From: Crocodylus rhombifer
Taxonomy: Eukaryota > Chordata > Crocodylia > Crocodylidae
Reading direction: 5' to 3'
Length of the DNA: 64,000 bases
Assembly (NCBI GenBank): GCA_038503035.1
Contig: JAVSML010021681.1
Coordinates: forward strand, 62,001-126,000
Position numbers and translations under genes: made by a program
Notes under the pieces: generated by a model
What the model was told of the DNA's origin: nothing
Seen by the model: only the letters and a program-made list of their open reading frames with translations
Database searches by the model: none
Shown here: positions 23,237 through 35,128 of the stretch, piece by piece
How the letters are laid out: every line of letters begins with the position of its first letter
Numbering within the stretch: the first letter of the stretch is position 1

Positions 23237-25225
23237 GGAGAGTGCTAAAAAACACCTCCCTCACATGAGGATCAAAGGGAGCAGGAGAGCACACAAGCCT
23301 CCATGGCTCACCAAAAGTATCCGGGAATGTCTCCTTGCTAAAAAGAAGGTGTATACCCAATGGAAAGAAGGGGTCATCACCTGGGATGACTATTCTGCAG
23401 TCGCTCGGGGATGTAGGGAGGCACTTAGGAAGGCCAAAGCAAAGATGGAATTAGGACTAGCTTCTCAGATTAAAGACAATAAGAAGTCCTTTTTTAAATA
23501 CATAAGGGGCAAAAAGAAGGTCCCGGGTAACGTGCGGCCCTTGCAGGACGTGTTGGGAAATTTGGTCGTCACACCAGACGACAAAGCTAACATGTTTAAC
23601 GATTTCTTTGCCTCTGTCTTCTTAAGTAGGGACCAGACCAGCCACCTCCCTGCTGGCCCCCCCTCGGGCCCCAGGGGAGGCACACCTGGGTCAAAGGTTA
23701 GTGAAGAACTAGTTAGGGAGCTTCTGGAGGGGCTGGACATATTCAAGTCAGCTGGCCCAGACGTTCTCCACCCTAGAGTCCTAAAGGAATTGGCCGAGGT
23801 CATTGCAGGACTCCTGGCATGGCTCGTGGTGCTCTGGTGTGGTCCCAGAGGACTGGAAGAGAGCCAGCGTGGTTCCCATCTTCAAAAAGGGGAGGAAGGA
23901 GGACCCAGGAAACTATAGGCCAGTTAGTCTTACCTCAATCCTAGCCAAGCTGTTTGAGAAAATTATGCTGGCACACATCCATGAGGGGCCAGCAGGGGAC
24001 TGCATGCTTAGGGGCAACCAACATGGGTTCATCAGTGGAAGGTCCTGTCAGACCAACCTGGTGGCCTTTTACGATCAGATCACCAGATCATTAGATGCAG
24101 GGGTAGCAGTGGATATAGTCTTCCTGGACTTCCGGAAGGCTTTCAACACTGTCTCACCCCATTCTCATTAAGAAACTGGGGGACTGTGGTGTTGACACCC
24201 ACACAGTCAAATGGGTCGCCAACTGGCTGGAGGGCCGCACCCAGAAGGTGGTAGTGGATGGGTCCTTCTCAACCTGGAAGGACGTGGGCAGCGGGGTTCC
24301 GCAGGGCTCGGTCCTCGGGCCCGCACTGTTCAACATCTTCATCAGCGATTTGGATGTGGGGGTAAAAAGCACCCTGTTCAAATTTGCTGATGACACTAAG
24401 ATGTGGGGGGATGTGGGCACACTAGAAGGAAGCATCAGGCTACAATCAGACCTAGACAGGCTACAAGGGAGGGCGGATGTGAATAGGATGGGATTCAACA
24501 CAGACAAGTACAAGGTGATGCACCTGGGGAGGAACAACCGGCACCATACCTATAGGTTGGGGAACTCCCCTCTTGTCAGCATGGAGGCGGAAATAATTGA
24601 CTCCAAGATGAACATGGGGAGGCAGTCACGAAGGCCAACCGTACCTTGTCATGCATCCACAGATGCATCTCAAGCAGGTCCAAAGAAGTGATCCTCCCTC
24701 TCTGTGCAGCACTGGTCAGGCCGCAGCTGGAGTACTACATCCAGTTCTGGGCGCCGCACTTCAAGAGGGATGTGGACAGCATCGAGAGGGTCCAGAGGAG
24801 GCCACTCGCTTGATCAGGGGACAGCAGGGCAGGCCCTATGAGGGGAGTCTATGGGACCTGAACCTGTTCAGCCTCCACAAGAGAAGGCTGAGGGGGGATC
24901 TAGTGGCCTGTTATAAACTAGTCAGGAGTCGCTATTCCCCCATGCACTGCCAGGAGTGACCAGGAATAACGGTCACAAGCTGGCAGAAGACAGCTTTAGG
25001 CTAGATATCAGGAAGCGCTACTTCACGGCCAGGGCAGCTAGGATCTGGAACCAACTTCCAAGAGAAGTGGTGTTGGCTCCTACCCTGGGGGGTTTTAAGA
25101 GGAGGTTGGATGAATATCTTGCTGGGGTCGTTTGACCCCAGTATTATTTCCTGCCATGGCAGGGGGTCAGACTAGATGATCTACTCAGGTCCCTTCCAAC
25201 CCTAGAAACTATGAAACTAGGAAAC
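23237..25225 (+). mobile_element. 5'-truncated CR1 LINE with target-site duplication
   Basis: A 1989-base CR1 insertion bounded by a perfect 12-base direct repeat, CTGAGGCCTGAG, at 23225-23236 and 25226-25237. It covers the C-terminal part of ORF2 (pre-RT linker, reverse transcriptase, C-terminal domain) and the 3' untranslated region. It ends in the CR1 tail wording cccttccaaccctagaaac followed by tatgaaactagg. The endonuclease domain is missing because of 5' truncation. Clean target duplications are not the rule for CR1, so this one is useful evidence for the exact borders. Confidence 0.85.
23265..24959 (+). pseudogene. CR1 ORF2 reverse transcriptase, frameshifted
   Basis: Four consecutive plus-strand frames (23265-23918, 23803-24171, 24248-24691, 24651-24959) together cover CR1 ORF2 from a linker with PPWLTKSI through reverse transcriptase. 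The conserved blocks are VVPIFKKGRKEDPGNYRPVS, motif A FLDFRKAF, motif B GVPQGSVLGPALFN and the catalytic motif C FADD. The C-terminal block has FSLHKRRLRGDLVACYK. The RT motifs are individually well kept, but at least three frameshifts break the protein, so it cannot make a functional enzyme. The N-terminal endonuclease is absent. Decay looks moderate, which makes this the youngest-looking LINE in the window. Confidence 0.85.
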
Positions 25226-25740
25226 CTGAGGCCTGAGCAGGTCATAGGCCAAGAGTGGGGTCCAGGCATGTCAACAGACAACTGAGGCCCATGGGATGTA
25301 GGCCCCCATAGCCCCAGGGAGGGGGTGGAGTAGTGACCCCAGTAAAGAGGTAGAGTGAGATGGACTAGAAGCCTAATGAGAAGCAGGAAGCTCCAGTGAG
25401 GAGACATGTGACCAAGGTAAGTCTCCAGATGCCAGAGGCCGAGTATGGCCCAGCATTGGGGCTAGGGGAGTAACAGTGGATAGTTTGGACCAGTGGCCTA
25501 GTGTGGGCCAGCAATAGGGCTGGGGGAGTTAGAAGCGATTTGGATGCCATCTGCAAGGCATGGGACACATTAAAAGGGAAGCTGGAGCCATGTATAATGC
25601 CCTAGGCACCGGGGCATTAAATAAGCAGTGTCCTGCATTTCTACATCCAGTTTTAATATATCATAGCGTGGTGAGCAAATCAGGGAGGACTGCCCTATAC
25701 AGGTGGGCGGGCTGATACTGCGTCTGGCCCTAGGATGGCC
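25226..25740. repeat. GC-rich unclassified element, right part
   Basis: Continues the sequence interrupted at 23236: the target-duplication copy starts it and composition matches the left part. It ends in AT-richer DNA after about 25740. No coding motif was seen. Confidence 0.35.
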
Positions 25741-28700
25741 CCCATCACACTGAATCGATTAAGTTGCATGATTTCTTAAAAGGTGCCCAGTCCTCCAGCT
25801 CTTTCTTTATCTGAGCAGCTGCTTAAATTTGAAGTGTACGATCTGTCTTCAAGATTGTCCCCAAGGTCACTGGAGAACCAGATCTGAATTGCCAAGCAGC
25901 TGCTCCACTAGAATTAACTTTAAATGAATTTGCAATAGCTCTTCTCTGGAGAGTCAGTGGTGCAGTCCATGGTCAACAATGTGAGGCAGCTAGCTGAGAA
26001 ATCACATAGTCAAGTTTTGGTGAAACTGGCTCTGGGTTTGCTTGTGGGAAGGGTTATTCAAATGTTCACATTCATCAGAGACTGACACTTTCTGTGTGTT
26101 GAATATTCCAACTCAACTTCCAGGTTTTTGCTTTTGTCAACTATCATGAACAGGAATGGGTGACGCAGTACAGAAAAACAGCCATCTGTAGTAATTCACC
26201 ATTCCTAGAACCAAGATAATCTTTGTATATATTATATACTACTAACTCCCCACCAGCCCTTGGCTTCTAGCTCATAAGAACCATTCTCTCCTTAAAGTAA
26301 TTTTAAAACTGAAGCAAACGCCATCAAACAGCACTCATCAGTACAGCAAGAACAAGTCTGGAAACCTCCTTCCTAGGATTTAAGCCATCTTCAATTTAGT
26401 CCTTACAACGCTCCTGATAATCCATAATCGAGTTCCAAAGTATTTTGCATGTTCTTGAGTCTTCAGAGATAAGAGATGTATTCAGCCTAGAGCTTCAGAG
26501 CAAACCAATGCCTCCGGAAGCAACTGAAGGAGTATGTATGCAAAGATAGTAGCACTCTGCAGGAAACGCTACTCTCCATCCCTTTCATCCTCTTGATAGG
26601 GCTTTCTCCTTTGCTTGAAGTTGGAGTTACTAAACTCTCCATGCTGCCAGGATGGTGAGAACAGTCTTGTTCCCTTACTTCTTCTTTTGACTGGCAGAGA
26701 AGAATAGGAAGAAGCAGGCTGGCAGACAGGAGTGGGGAACAAATGAACCAGTTCAACAGACTGGTTTCACTGCTTTTAATTAGCACACAGCATCCTTCTC
26801 TGCTCCCCTCTGGACCTGCTTTCCAACCCAACAGAGTCAGTAGCAGAAGCCAGATGCTGATCTTTTAACTCAGAGGACTGCAGAGAAGTAGGGAAGAAAT
26901 GGATGCATCTTCTTCCCACTCTGGGTCAGAAAGCTTTGCTCTTTGGCTGCTACTACTGCCTTCATGTGGTATGGCAGTAGGTGCACTTTAAACATGGTGG
27001 GGGCATTGAAACTGGCAACAGATTCATGGTCATTGGCACATTGCCTTCTGGGTCTCATTTCAGAGAAGGCTGTGTTTAAGCTCCATTTGCTGACTGTCTA
27101 GACTGTAGCTATTCCTTGCACAGTAGTCCTTAAAAAGCAGAAGCAACGGTTCAGTTCTGCACACAGGGCTTCCCAGCAACAGTGGGAAGGCAGGAGTTTG
27201 TCCTGCAGAAAATGGTATGTGCTACCCTGTCTGGTTTAACATGCATCTGGATTATATTATGTCCAAACATTAACAGCTATATGAAACTTGAAATTAAAAA
27301 TCTCCCTTCTAAATAATACATGCAGTTATACAACTAAGATCATTCATAGCTTCCTAAATCCTACACTGAAATAACTATTTCACAATAAGATTTATTCAGT
27401 CATACATTTTAAGATCAGGAGATTATCACATTGTGATAATATAGCCTGATTTGTAGCATGCCACAATTCCAGAGCTTCTGCTTGAGCTCTAACATGCTAC
27501 ACAAGGCCAACCAGCCTTAGATTTTAAAACCTTAAACTATGAAAAATCCACCTCTCTTCTAGGCAGGTTGTTTCCACTGTTAACTGGCCTCACTGTTACA
27601 TTCAGATCAGATAAAAGGAGCATAATTTTATCAGCTCCACTTGCCTACCCTATATAAAAAGCACCTTCACTTCAATTAACTTAGAACAGATTTTTATGGA
27701 ACAGAATAACTTTGGCAAGCTTTCCCCTTTAGCTTGCACACCAAGCTATTTCTATAGCTACCTGCCTTGACAACCTAGCAGAGGTGTTAAAAAAAAGTAA
27801 ACCAACCCAGACAATCTACTTACCTGCCCTTAAACATGATAACTAAACAATTAGCAAGTTTTTTAGGCCCCTTGGTCAAGCAAAAGCTCGTAAGTCTATG
27901 CAGCTCAGAAAGCCCTGCCACTGTAACTGAGCCATCACTGTTGCCATTTGTGAGAGAACAATCTTCTGCAAGGGGATGCCACCCTCATGAGAGGCTAAGC
28001 CAGGAGGCAGCAAGCCAGACTAACTCCCACCCTCTGCCCAGAAAGTGATGCAGCTTCTACTGTATCCCACCCAAGCCAGGCCAGTGGTGATCTGGAGTAG
28101 AGTTAGGATTTATTCATGTCCATTCCTCCTTATACTGTTTCTTGCCTATTAATCTACATTAGAAAAAAATCCAGCACTGCTTTAAATTTTGCCAACCAAA
28201 TATGAATTGAAATGTGTGTGTAAGGTATAGGGTAATAAATTAAGATAAGCAACAGTGATTTTACTAAGGTTAGTAAATGTTCAACTCATGAAGCCATGTA
28301 TTTGTAAAGAAAAGACCGCATCCCAGATATGATACACTTCTAGTGTCCTGACTTCCTAATGGAGTAGTCCATGGCAGAAACAGATCAAGATTAGTTAAAC
28401 TAGATGTTCAGATGATTTCCTTTTTCAATGATGCCAGCAAATGAAAATGTACCAAGTAACAAATGAATTATTAGTATTAAGTTACAGGTTAATACAGGGT
28501 AATACTTGATATCATTCAAGGGGGAAAACAAACCTTGTAGTTCAAACTTCTGACAAACCTACAGTCTGTCTACAGCCCAAGTAACAAGTGATCTTGGGCT
28601 GGTTACAAAACTGCTTGAGGTTAAGTGTGGTTTCAGAACACACAAAGGGATCTTTAAATATTCTTGAAGACCATTAAGGCTACTAAAAATTATCAGTAAA

Positions 28701-29321
28701 AAAAGCCTACTAAAATATAAGTAACAGGAGACTATACAGTTTCTATGGGAAGGCAACAAAAAACTGAAGATGTTGAAACAAACACCTGTATCTATACTGA
28801 ATTGTATATGGTTTGTGTAACAAATTTTCCCTCACTGAACCAGAAACCACACTTAATCCAGAATTTACAAAATTTCTTGTAGACAATCTTGCACAATAAC
28901 CACACAGTTACACTAACTTTTTAATATAAATATTAAAAAGTTTTAATATTTACATGTCTATGATGTAAATATTTAGAACAGCCTATTTTACAATGGGTAA
29001 TTTAATTAGATAGTTTACTTCACTGATTCCATTTTAGGTGTTTGGCTAGAAGAGGACCTCAAAATAGCATGCATATATTACTGGCGGCCCATGGGCATGT
29101 ACTGATGACAGAGATAGCTTCTCCTTATATCCATCTACAGTTTATTCTTTATTGCTATAAGGGGCTCTCTAGAGAAATTATTGCTACATCCTATTTTTCT
29201 TAGTAAAGGCTTAATCCTACAGTCCCAATTCAGGCAAAATGTCTCCCACTTGTGCCCTATTCTAGTTCTCTTCCTCTTTTCTCTGGCAGTTGGCTAGCTT
29301 CAGCACTGCTGTGAAGGGCCC
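25741..29321. other. Non-coding stretch, probable intron or 3' UTR
   Basis: No gene was seen. Minus-strand frames such as 26487-26831 have no splice context. A strong minus-strand donor-like GTAAGTAGA sits near 27825-27817 without a good paired acceptor. If the proposed minus-strand gene is real, this is the intron between its two alternative last exons. Confidence 0.4.
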
Positions 29322-29327
29322 TTTATT
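29322..29327 (-). other. Candidate polyadenylation hexamer AATAAA
   Basis: TTTATT on the plus strand is AATAAA on the minus strand, about 660 bases past the stop codon of the exon at 30299-29986. It is a plausible 3' end for that isoform, unsupported by anything else. Confidence 0.25.
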
Positions 29328-29985
29328 TTAAACACTAGCTCTGCCAGCTTTCTTGGATAAGACCCCAGTTGGCTTATAAGGTGGTTTGGCACATTTCAGG
29401 ACTGCTGGACCGGGGTTTCTGAATGACCGTAGATACTGGGTTCAAACTAATTGAAGCTAAGAAGTTTGTTACCCAAGTACATTGCAAGCAGGGAGAACAT
29501 AAAGGGAACTAGTCACTGAGCTTGAAATGATTTTGACCATTTACCTGAGTCATGAAGTGACCATAATAATGGTTGAACTTCTTTGTTTACCTCCAGGCTT
29601 TTAAACAGACTAAAGAAAACCATACCAAATGATCATGCAAAATCCATGCAAAGCACAATAGTGCTCAAGAAATTCCAGCTTCCAGAAAACTGTATTAAAA
29701 TTTCTGGAGATTGGGCTTATGCTCACTTGGGTCAGGAAAGCCAAGCGCTGTTTTGATAAATGAATGTGCAAAAGCATCATTACTAGTTAAGGACTTAGAA
29801 TTCTTTAAAAGGCCTTCAAATTTTAGATGCAAAAGACACTTTAACTGCATTCTTGTTTTTAGTCTTACTGGGTCTCACACAACTTTTGAGTACATGCCCA
29901 GGACATCTGTGAATCAAGATGAAGTTGCACAGCACAGCTAATTAAGACAAAGCACACAAGTTGGATTACTGCTTGTATGCCAGCA

Positions 29986-30299
29986 TTAAGTCAGTATACA
30001 ACAATGTTTTCCTGTTCGGGATTTGGGGTTCTTTGGGGGACTGTCTGGAGAGTCAGCTTTGACATATGCCTCATTAATATTTCTGTGCACACCTGATGAA
30101 TGAAAAGGGGTCTCCAAGCTGCTTGTAACCCGAGTTCTATCTTGATCTTCCACCTCATCACTATTATAATGATAGGCATATTTGGGGGAACTGGCAGGCC
30201 TGTGGGACTTCGGAAGGCGGGGATTGGTAGGCTGGGAAGGTAGGGCATGTTGTCCTCTACGTCTGCACTCCTCAGCAAATGCTTCTTCATCTGCCACAC
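29986..30299 (-). CDS. Putative last coding exon, protein ending CCILT
   Basis: On the minus strand an acceptor ending in gctttttcag, preceded by a 23-base T run (complement of 30324-30346), opens a 314-base exon. Its first two bases finish a split codon, then 103 codons run to a stop at 29988-29986. The peptide starts VADEEAFAEECRRRGQ, has a P/S-rich middle (PSQPTNPRLPKSHRP), then KYAYHYNSDEVEDQD with clustered tyrosines and acidic residues, and ends GKHCCILT. The composition (S, P, charged, few hydrophobics) suits a disordered cytoplasmic tail. The two adjacent cysteines near the end could be lipid-modified, though CCILT is not a standard CaaX box. I do not recognise the protein. A second frame of the same exon is also open (starting VWQMKK), but its composition is less protein-like. 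Confidence 0.55.
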
Positions 30300-33104
30300 C
30301 TGAAAAAGCAGACAATTCAAAAGAAAAAAAAAAAAAAAAAAAAAAAGTGAGCAGGACACAAAATGCTTTTGTTTAACCTGCAACAACTGGAACCTGGGCT
30401 GGAAGTTGGGAACCACCAAGTTACAGCCCTAATACTAGCAGGTTTTTTGTTTTTTTTGTTTATATCCATTACCTTAAACAAATCACTTAAAAATTGTGCC
30501 TCAGTTTCTCCATTTGTAAGCCCATTAAACTACCAACCAGACATGCATACTTCTGCCCTCACATGAGACCTGGGACTAACACCAACTGTTAAAACGCATG
30601 CACAGGCAGGTGCTTTGAGCAGCTTCTCACTACTCCATTGCAGCAGCTGAGCTGCAAGATCATGAAGTGCATTCCTACTTGGTGGAAATGGAGTAGCTGT
30701 CAGCAGAAGAAAGGGTTCTGCCACCAGAGAGGTTTGAATGTCCACACATGCATCCCAGATCCGTCAGAACTCTGCATGTAGAAGAAAACCGAATCTATCC
30801 CGAAAACCACCACCCCAGATTCCACCATGATGGTAAGGCTCCTGGTGCCCAGTTTCATCTTCCCAACAGACAGAGTGAGAGGGCTCAGCTCTGCACAACT
30901 GATCAAGTATTTCCCAATTTCCCCAGCTGCTGCTGACAACCAAAGCAATGGTGAGATGGCTGAAGACTTCTTGCTGAAGTCACTCCTGCTGTAAGGGGGA
31001 ACATGCCTAGTGGCAAAAGGGAAAGTCCCTTGAAAGCTGAAGGAGGTTTGGAGATCATGAACCTGGTTTTAAGGAGGCAAAGCAGAAATTGGAGAAGCCT
31101 AAAATGGGGCATGCCAGTGTGGGGGAAGATTTAAAAGGAAACAGGGGAAGATTTAAAAGGAAACAGGTGAGGGGAGAAAGCAGGATTTGAGAAGTCAAAA
31201 AATGGAATATGCAGCACACAAGAGAAGAGAGTGAAAAATCAAATTAAATGTTGGGAAAAGCTGTATTAAACAGTACAATCTCTATGCACATTCAGAGAAA
31301 TTGCCTAGCTGTAGCAATAGCAAGGTGCTAACGGGGAGAACACAGGTACCAAAACATGGCAAAGCGCACTGAAAGGGAAACAGTCTTGGGGAGAAGAAAG
31401 AACTTGAACAAGGGACAAGTGGAGGAGGAAGGCACAGGAGCCAACATCTAAACCAGGAACATAAAAAAGCAGCTACTCATTGGGAAAATGTTGAAGGAAA
31501 AGGAAGATAAAGATAGGTCACAAAAGGTGCTTTTCAAAGAGTCTTAGTAATGCAATTACTTAACCACTTTTAATTGAGCTCATGACACACAGCATCATTT
31601 TATATGCATCAGAAGTTGGCATGTCACATGTTGGAATTTTTTTCCACAGTGCATCAGGCATCAGCTGAGTTGGGATGGGTGTGTTACACTGGCTAATGTC
31701 TGAAAAGTGCTTTGCAGATGGAAGAGCACTACGCGTGCATGAAGTAATGACAGAAGCAACAGAAGGCCAATTGTTATCCAGTGACCTAAGCAAGTCTCAT
31801 GTGGTTTCAATTCCTTTGATGCTATCATACAAAGATTTTTACTAGTTGCTGGGTAGTAAGCATTTCCCTGAAGTCCCCAAAATGTGTTCTATTTTACTGA
31901 ACAATTCCACACAGTCATGTAAAGTTACTAATAAATACAAATGGCATACCTGTTTATCCTGCTTACATTTAAGTGAATTCAGCTTGAAAAGCAATTCTGA
32001 ACACAGATCACTGGCAGGCACATTACAGAAGTAAAAGAACCAGCGTACATGCTGCACTAAGATGCAACTAGGCCTATGTTACCTGCATATGTTTTTTCAG
32101 TCCATTCCAAAAGCACAAGCAACAAGGGAAAGACAGGCAGAGGGCAAAAAACCCAAACAAACAAACAAAAAAAAACCATGAAAAAAAAATCAAAGACAAT
32201 TTCTGCATTAGGTGCAACCTGCCTATGTGATAATTGTATCAACTCTGAGAAAGCAATGGGTGAGCTGTCGTCTAAGCATTAGTATGCTGTCCACAGCAGA
32301 GAGCCTGCAGCATGGCTGCATCTGACAAACTCAATAACCTTGATCTGATGAGGAGAGCACGTTCAGCTGCTACTAATACCAAAGGCACCACAAGGAGGAG
32401 CTCAGCACACTGCAGGATTGGGACCAATGAACATCATTTAAATCTCAACTTGCTGCAAGTGAATCAAGTCCTTAAGGATTAAATAACCTCATTATCATTC
32501 AAGATGCTGTGAGCACAGAACAAATAGCACAAGGGGTGCTTATTACAGGTCTAATTATACCAAGCCTATTATGAGCCCCCCTTTAAAATAGTAAGAACAA
32601 AAATCACTCAGGAAGGAAGTGAAGTGTGCCAATTAAGCAGACATGGGAGGGGGGCTTATTTCCCTACCAGTTAATTTGCAAGGGTAGGAGGAGATTCTTC
32701 TCTAGGACACAGGCAGCACAGCTCTCCTTTAAATGTACAGGTTCTATCTTCCCCATGCACACTTGAATTCATACTGGCAAGCAGATGCACATATTGGAAA
32801 CTTTAGCTATTACTGAAACATTGGGATTTTTCTATGTATTCCCTACAGAAAGCTGAACCTACCTATACTCCACACAGATACACACAGATTTCAACTAAGT
32901 TATTTCCATCTATGTCAGATGCAGAACCCTTCTTTTATTCAGTCAACAGGAACAGAGCAGTTTCAAATGCAAGGAATTCAGAGAAATTGTATCACGAAGC
33001 TGGCACCACACATTGGCACCGCCCTTACTGTAGATGTTCCTCTTGCACCTAACCCCAGCCAACCCCTCTAAGCAGACATTCATATAGATAAGCTGCTTTT
33101 GACT
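30300..33104. other. Probable intron; no gene seen
   Basis: Holds the 23-base A run (30324-30346) that serves as pyrimidine tract for the exon to its left, and a perfect 22-base tandem duplication (31122-31143 and 31144-31165). The ACAA-rich tract near 32155-32190 is simple sequence. Short open frames such as 30700-30948 lack support. Confidence 0.45.
31122..31165. repeat. 22-bp perfect tandem duplication
   Basis: Two adjacent identical 22-base units beginning ggggaagatttaaaagg. It is a short local duplication with no evident function. Confidence 0.8.
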
Positions 33105-33520
33105 AGGTCCAGATATTCAAATGGACCCAAAGAAAAACAGATCCAATCTATGCGGGCTTCTCTAAGCTGCATATATTAGATCAGGAGTGAATGAAGCACA
33201 TTTGCACTTTTGGGAGAGGGGTGGGGAACATAGATGTCTCCCCTGGCTGAAGCCAAAAGGGGTGGAGAGGGTGCTTCCACATGACTCGGCCTCTCCCTAG
33301 CCACCGCCCCTCCCAGCAGTCAGCTGGCAGCGGGCAAGCAGGACAGGGGAGCAGAAATTGAATAAATCAGATTAACCTAAACCAATTCAGTCTGATACTA
33401 CATCCATTCAGGCCTAATTTAGACCAGGTTCTGCCATTTTTAAACTGGTCTAGACAGAACTTCTGTCCTGTTACAGGTTTAGATCAGTTTCCAATCGCAC
33501 CTGGGTTTAATTCCTGGCTG
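33105..33520. repeat. Decayed relative of the 8743-9517 element
   Basis: The right half (33360-33510) parallels 9350-9500: accaattcagt, gatactac/at-attca, agaccaggtt, gaacttctgt...gttacaggtttagatcagtttc. The exact inverted termini seen at 8743-9517 are not recognisable here, so this copy is older or partial. Confidence 0.4.
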
Positions 33521-34135
33521 TCACAGACTTTTGTCTCTCAAAACATTTTCTCTGTATTACCATTTTTCATCTGTAAATAAAAATAATATTCTTCTCACTC
33601 TTCAGCTGTTTCATCCAAACAAGTTAAGGCAAAGGCTGACTGATTTAAAAAAAAAAAAAAAAAAATACCCTACCTAGACTAGGAGCCCATATTTTGATTA
33701 ATTCCTCAAAGGTGTTACTCTGACAGGAAAGCAAACAGGCGATTCTTCTATCACCAGATTTAGACCAATGAAAGCTTACTTCTACTGCAGTTTAAAAAAA
33801 AATGTGGAATCAACATTTGGAGGTAAGCCTCTGGCTACCTGGTCATGCCAAAGGTATGCAAGTGGACTTACACAAGCTATGCCTTTACTTCTGTCCTATT
33901 TCTGGGAAACTCCAGCACTCCTCGCCTTCCCCCGCAGCAAGATTACCTCAAGTTTCATGAGAAGTCAACCCATTAGACATTTTCCTTCCTTGGTTCTAAT
34001 AAGATACTTGAATCCAATTGACAATTAGTTCCCTCACAATTAGTTTTATGCAATACCATCTCTGCAGAACTTCAGGTACTGAATTATGCTTCTACACTAT
34101 GGTGTACTGGATTATCAATACTTATTATTGATAGT

Positions 34136-34762
34136 CTTGGTTGGCAGGGCTAACCACACCTTGTCGTGCATCCACAGGTGCATCTCAAGTAGAGCCAAGG
34201 AGGTGATCCTCCCCCTCTATGCGACGCTGGTCAGGCCACAGCTGGAGTACTGCGTCCAGTTCTGTGCGCCGCACTTTAAGAGGGATGTGGACAACATTGA
34301 AAGGGTCCAGAGGAGGCCACCCGCATGATCCGAGGACTACAGGGCAGACCCTACACTGAAAGACTGCAGGACCTAAACCTGTTCAGCCTTCACAAGAGAA
34401 GGCTGAGGGGGGACCTGGTGACTGTCTATAAACTCACTAGGGGGGGACCAGAAGGGTTTAGGGGAGACACTGTTTCCCCTAGCGTCCCCTGGCATGACAA
34501 GGAACAATGGACACAAGTTATTAGAGAGTAGATTTAGATTAGACATCCGCAAGATCTACTTCACAGTTAGGGCGGCTAGGAGCTGGAACCAACTTCCAAG
34601 GGAAGTGGTGCTGGCTCCTACCCTGGGGGTCTTTAAGAAGAGGCTTGATGACTACCTGGCTGGACTCATCTGAGTCCAGTCTTTTTCTCCCGCCCAGGCA
34701 GGAGGTCAGGCTTGAAGATCTACGAGGTCCCTTCCGACCCGACTTCCATGATTCTATGATTC
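34136..34762 (+). mobile_element. CR1 LINE 3' fragment
   Basis: Carries the C-terminal end of CR1 ORF2 in two broken frames (34086-34328 with SCIHRCISSRAKEVILPLYA, 34325-34531 with LFSLHKRRLRGDLVTVYK), then the 3' untranslated region and the typical tail tccatgattctatgattct. It is strongly 5'-truncated. The C-terminal domain matches that of the copies at 23237-25225 and 49411-50136, so all three come from related subfamilies. Confidence 0.85.
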
Positions 34763-35109
34763 TTATCTTTGTTATACCATGGAAAAACAACATAGATTGA
34801 AACTTACTATAACTATGTGTGTGCATATATACATGTACATTTAATATACACATCTACTTTGATATTTTTCTGGAAAATTCAGACAAAACAGCAAATATCA
34901 AAATAAATACACACTAGCAAATATACTTCAAAATCTATTTTCAAACAGTATGCGGTGTAAAACCACTACTGGAGGACATTACTAGGAAAGCCGATATTAA
35001 AAAAATAGAGAGACACAACCGTTGTCAACTATAGCATTTGTACTAAATAAAAAGATATAGCATTAGGAAGAGTGTTTGTGGAGAATGAAGAAAAAATACT
35101 CATACTTAC

Positions 35110-35128
35110 CTGATGAAAACTGGAATGC
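35110..35128 (-). other. Candidate 19-base micro-exon
   Basis: On the minus strand an acceptor (tttaattttatttgagcag) and an excellent donor (CAG|GTAAGTATG) enclose only 19 bases. Read from phase 0 it would join to the 30299-29986 exon as AFQFSS plus Gly, which is in frame with VADEE. It would need the alternative frame of the 42855-42817 exon. This could be a true micro-exon or a chance pair of sites. Confidence 0.25.

Noticed and set aside
30700..30948. Minus-strand 82-codon frame with fairly normal composition
   Set aside because: It lies just upstream of the 30.3-kb exon but has no acceptor and donor pair in the right phase, and no recognisable family.
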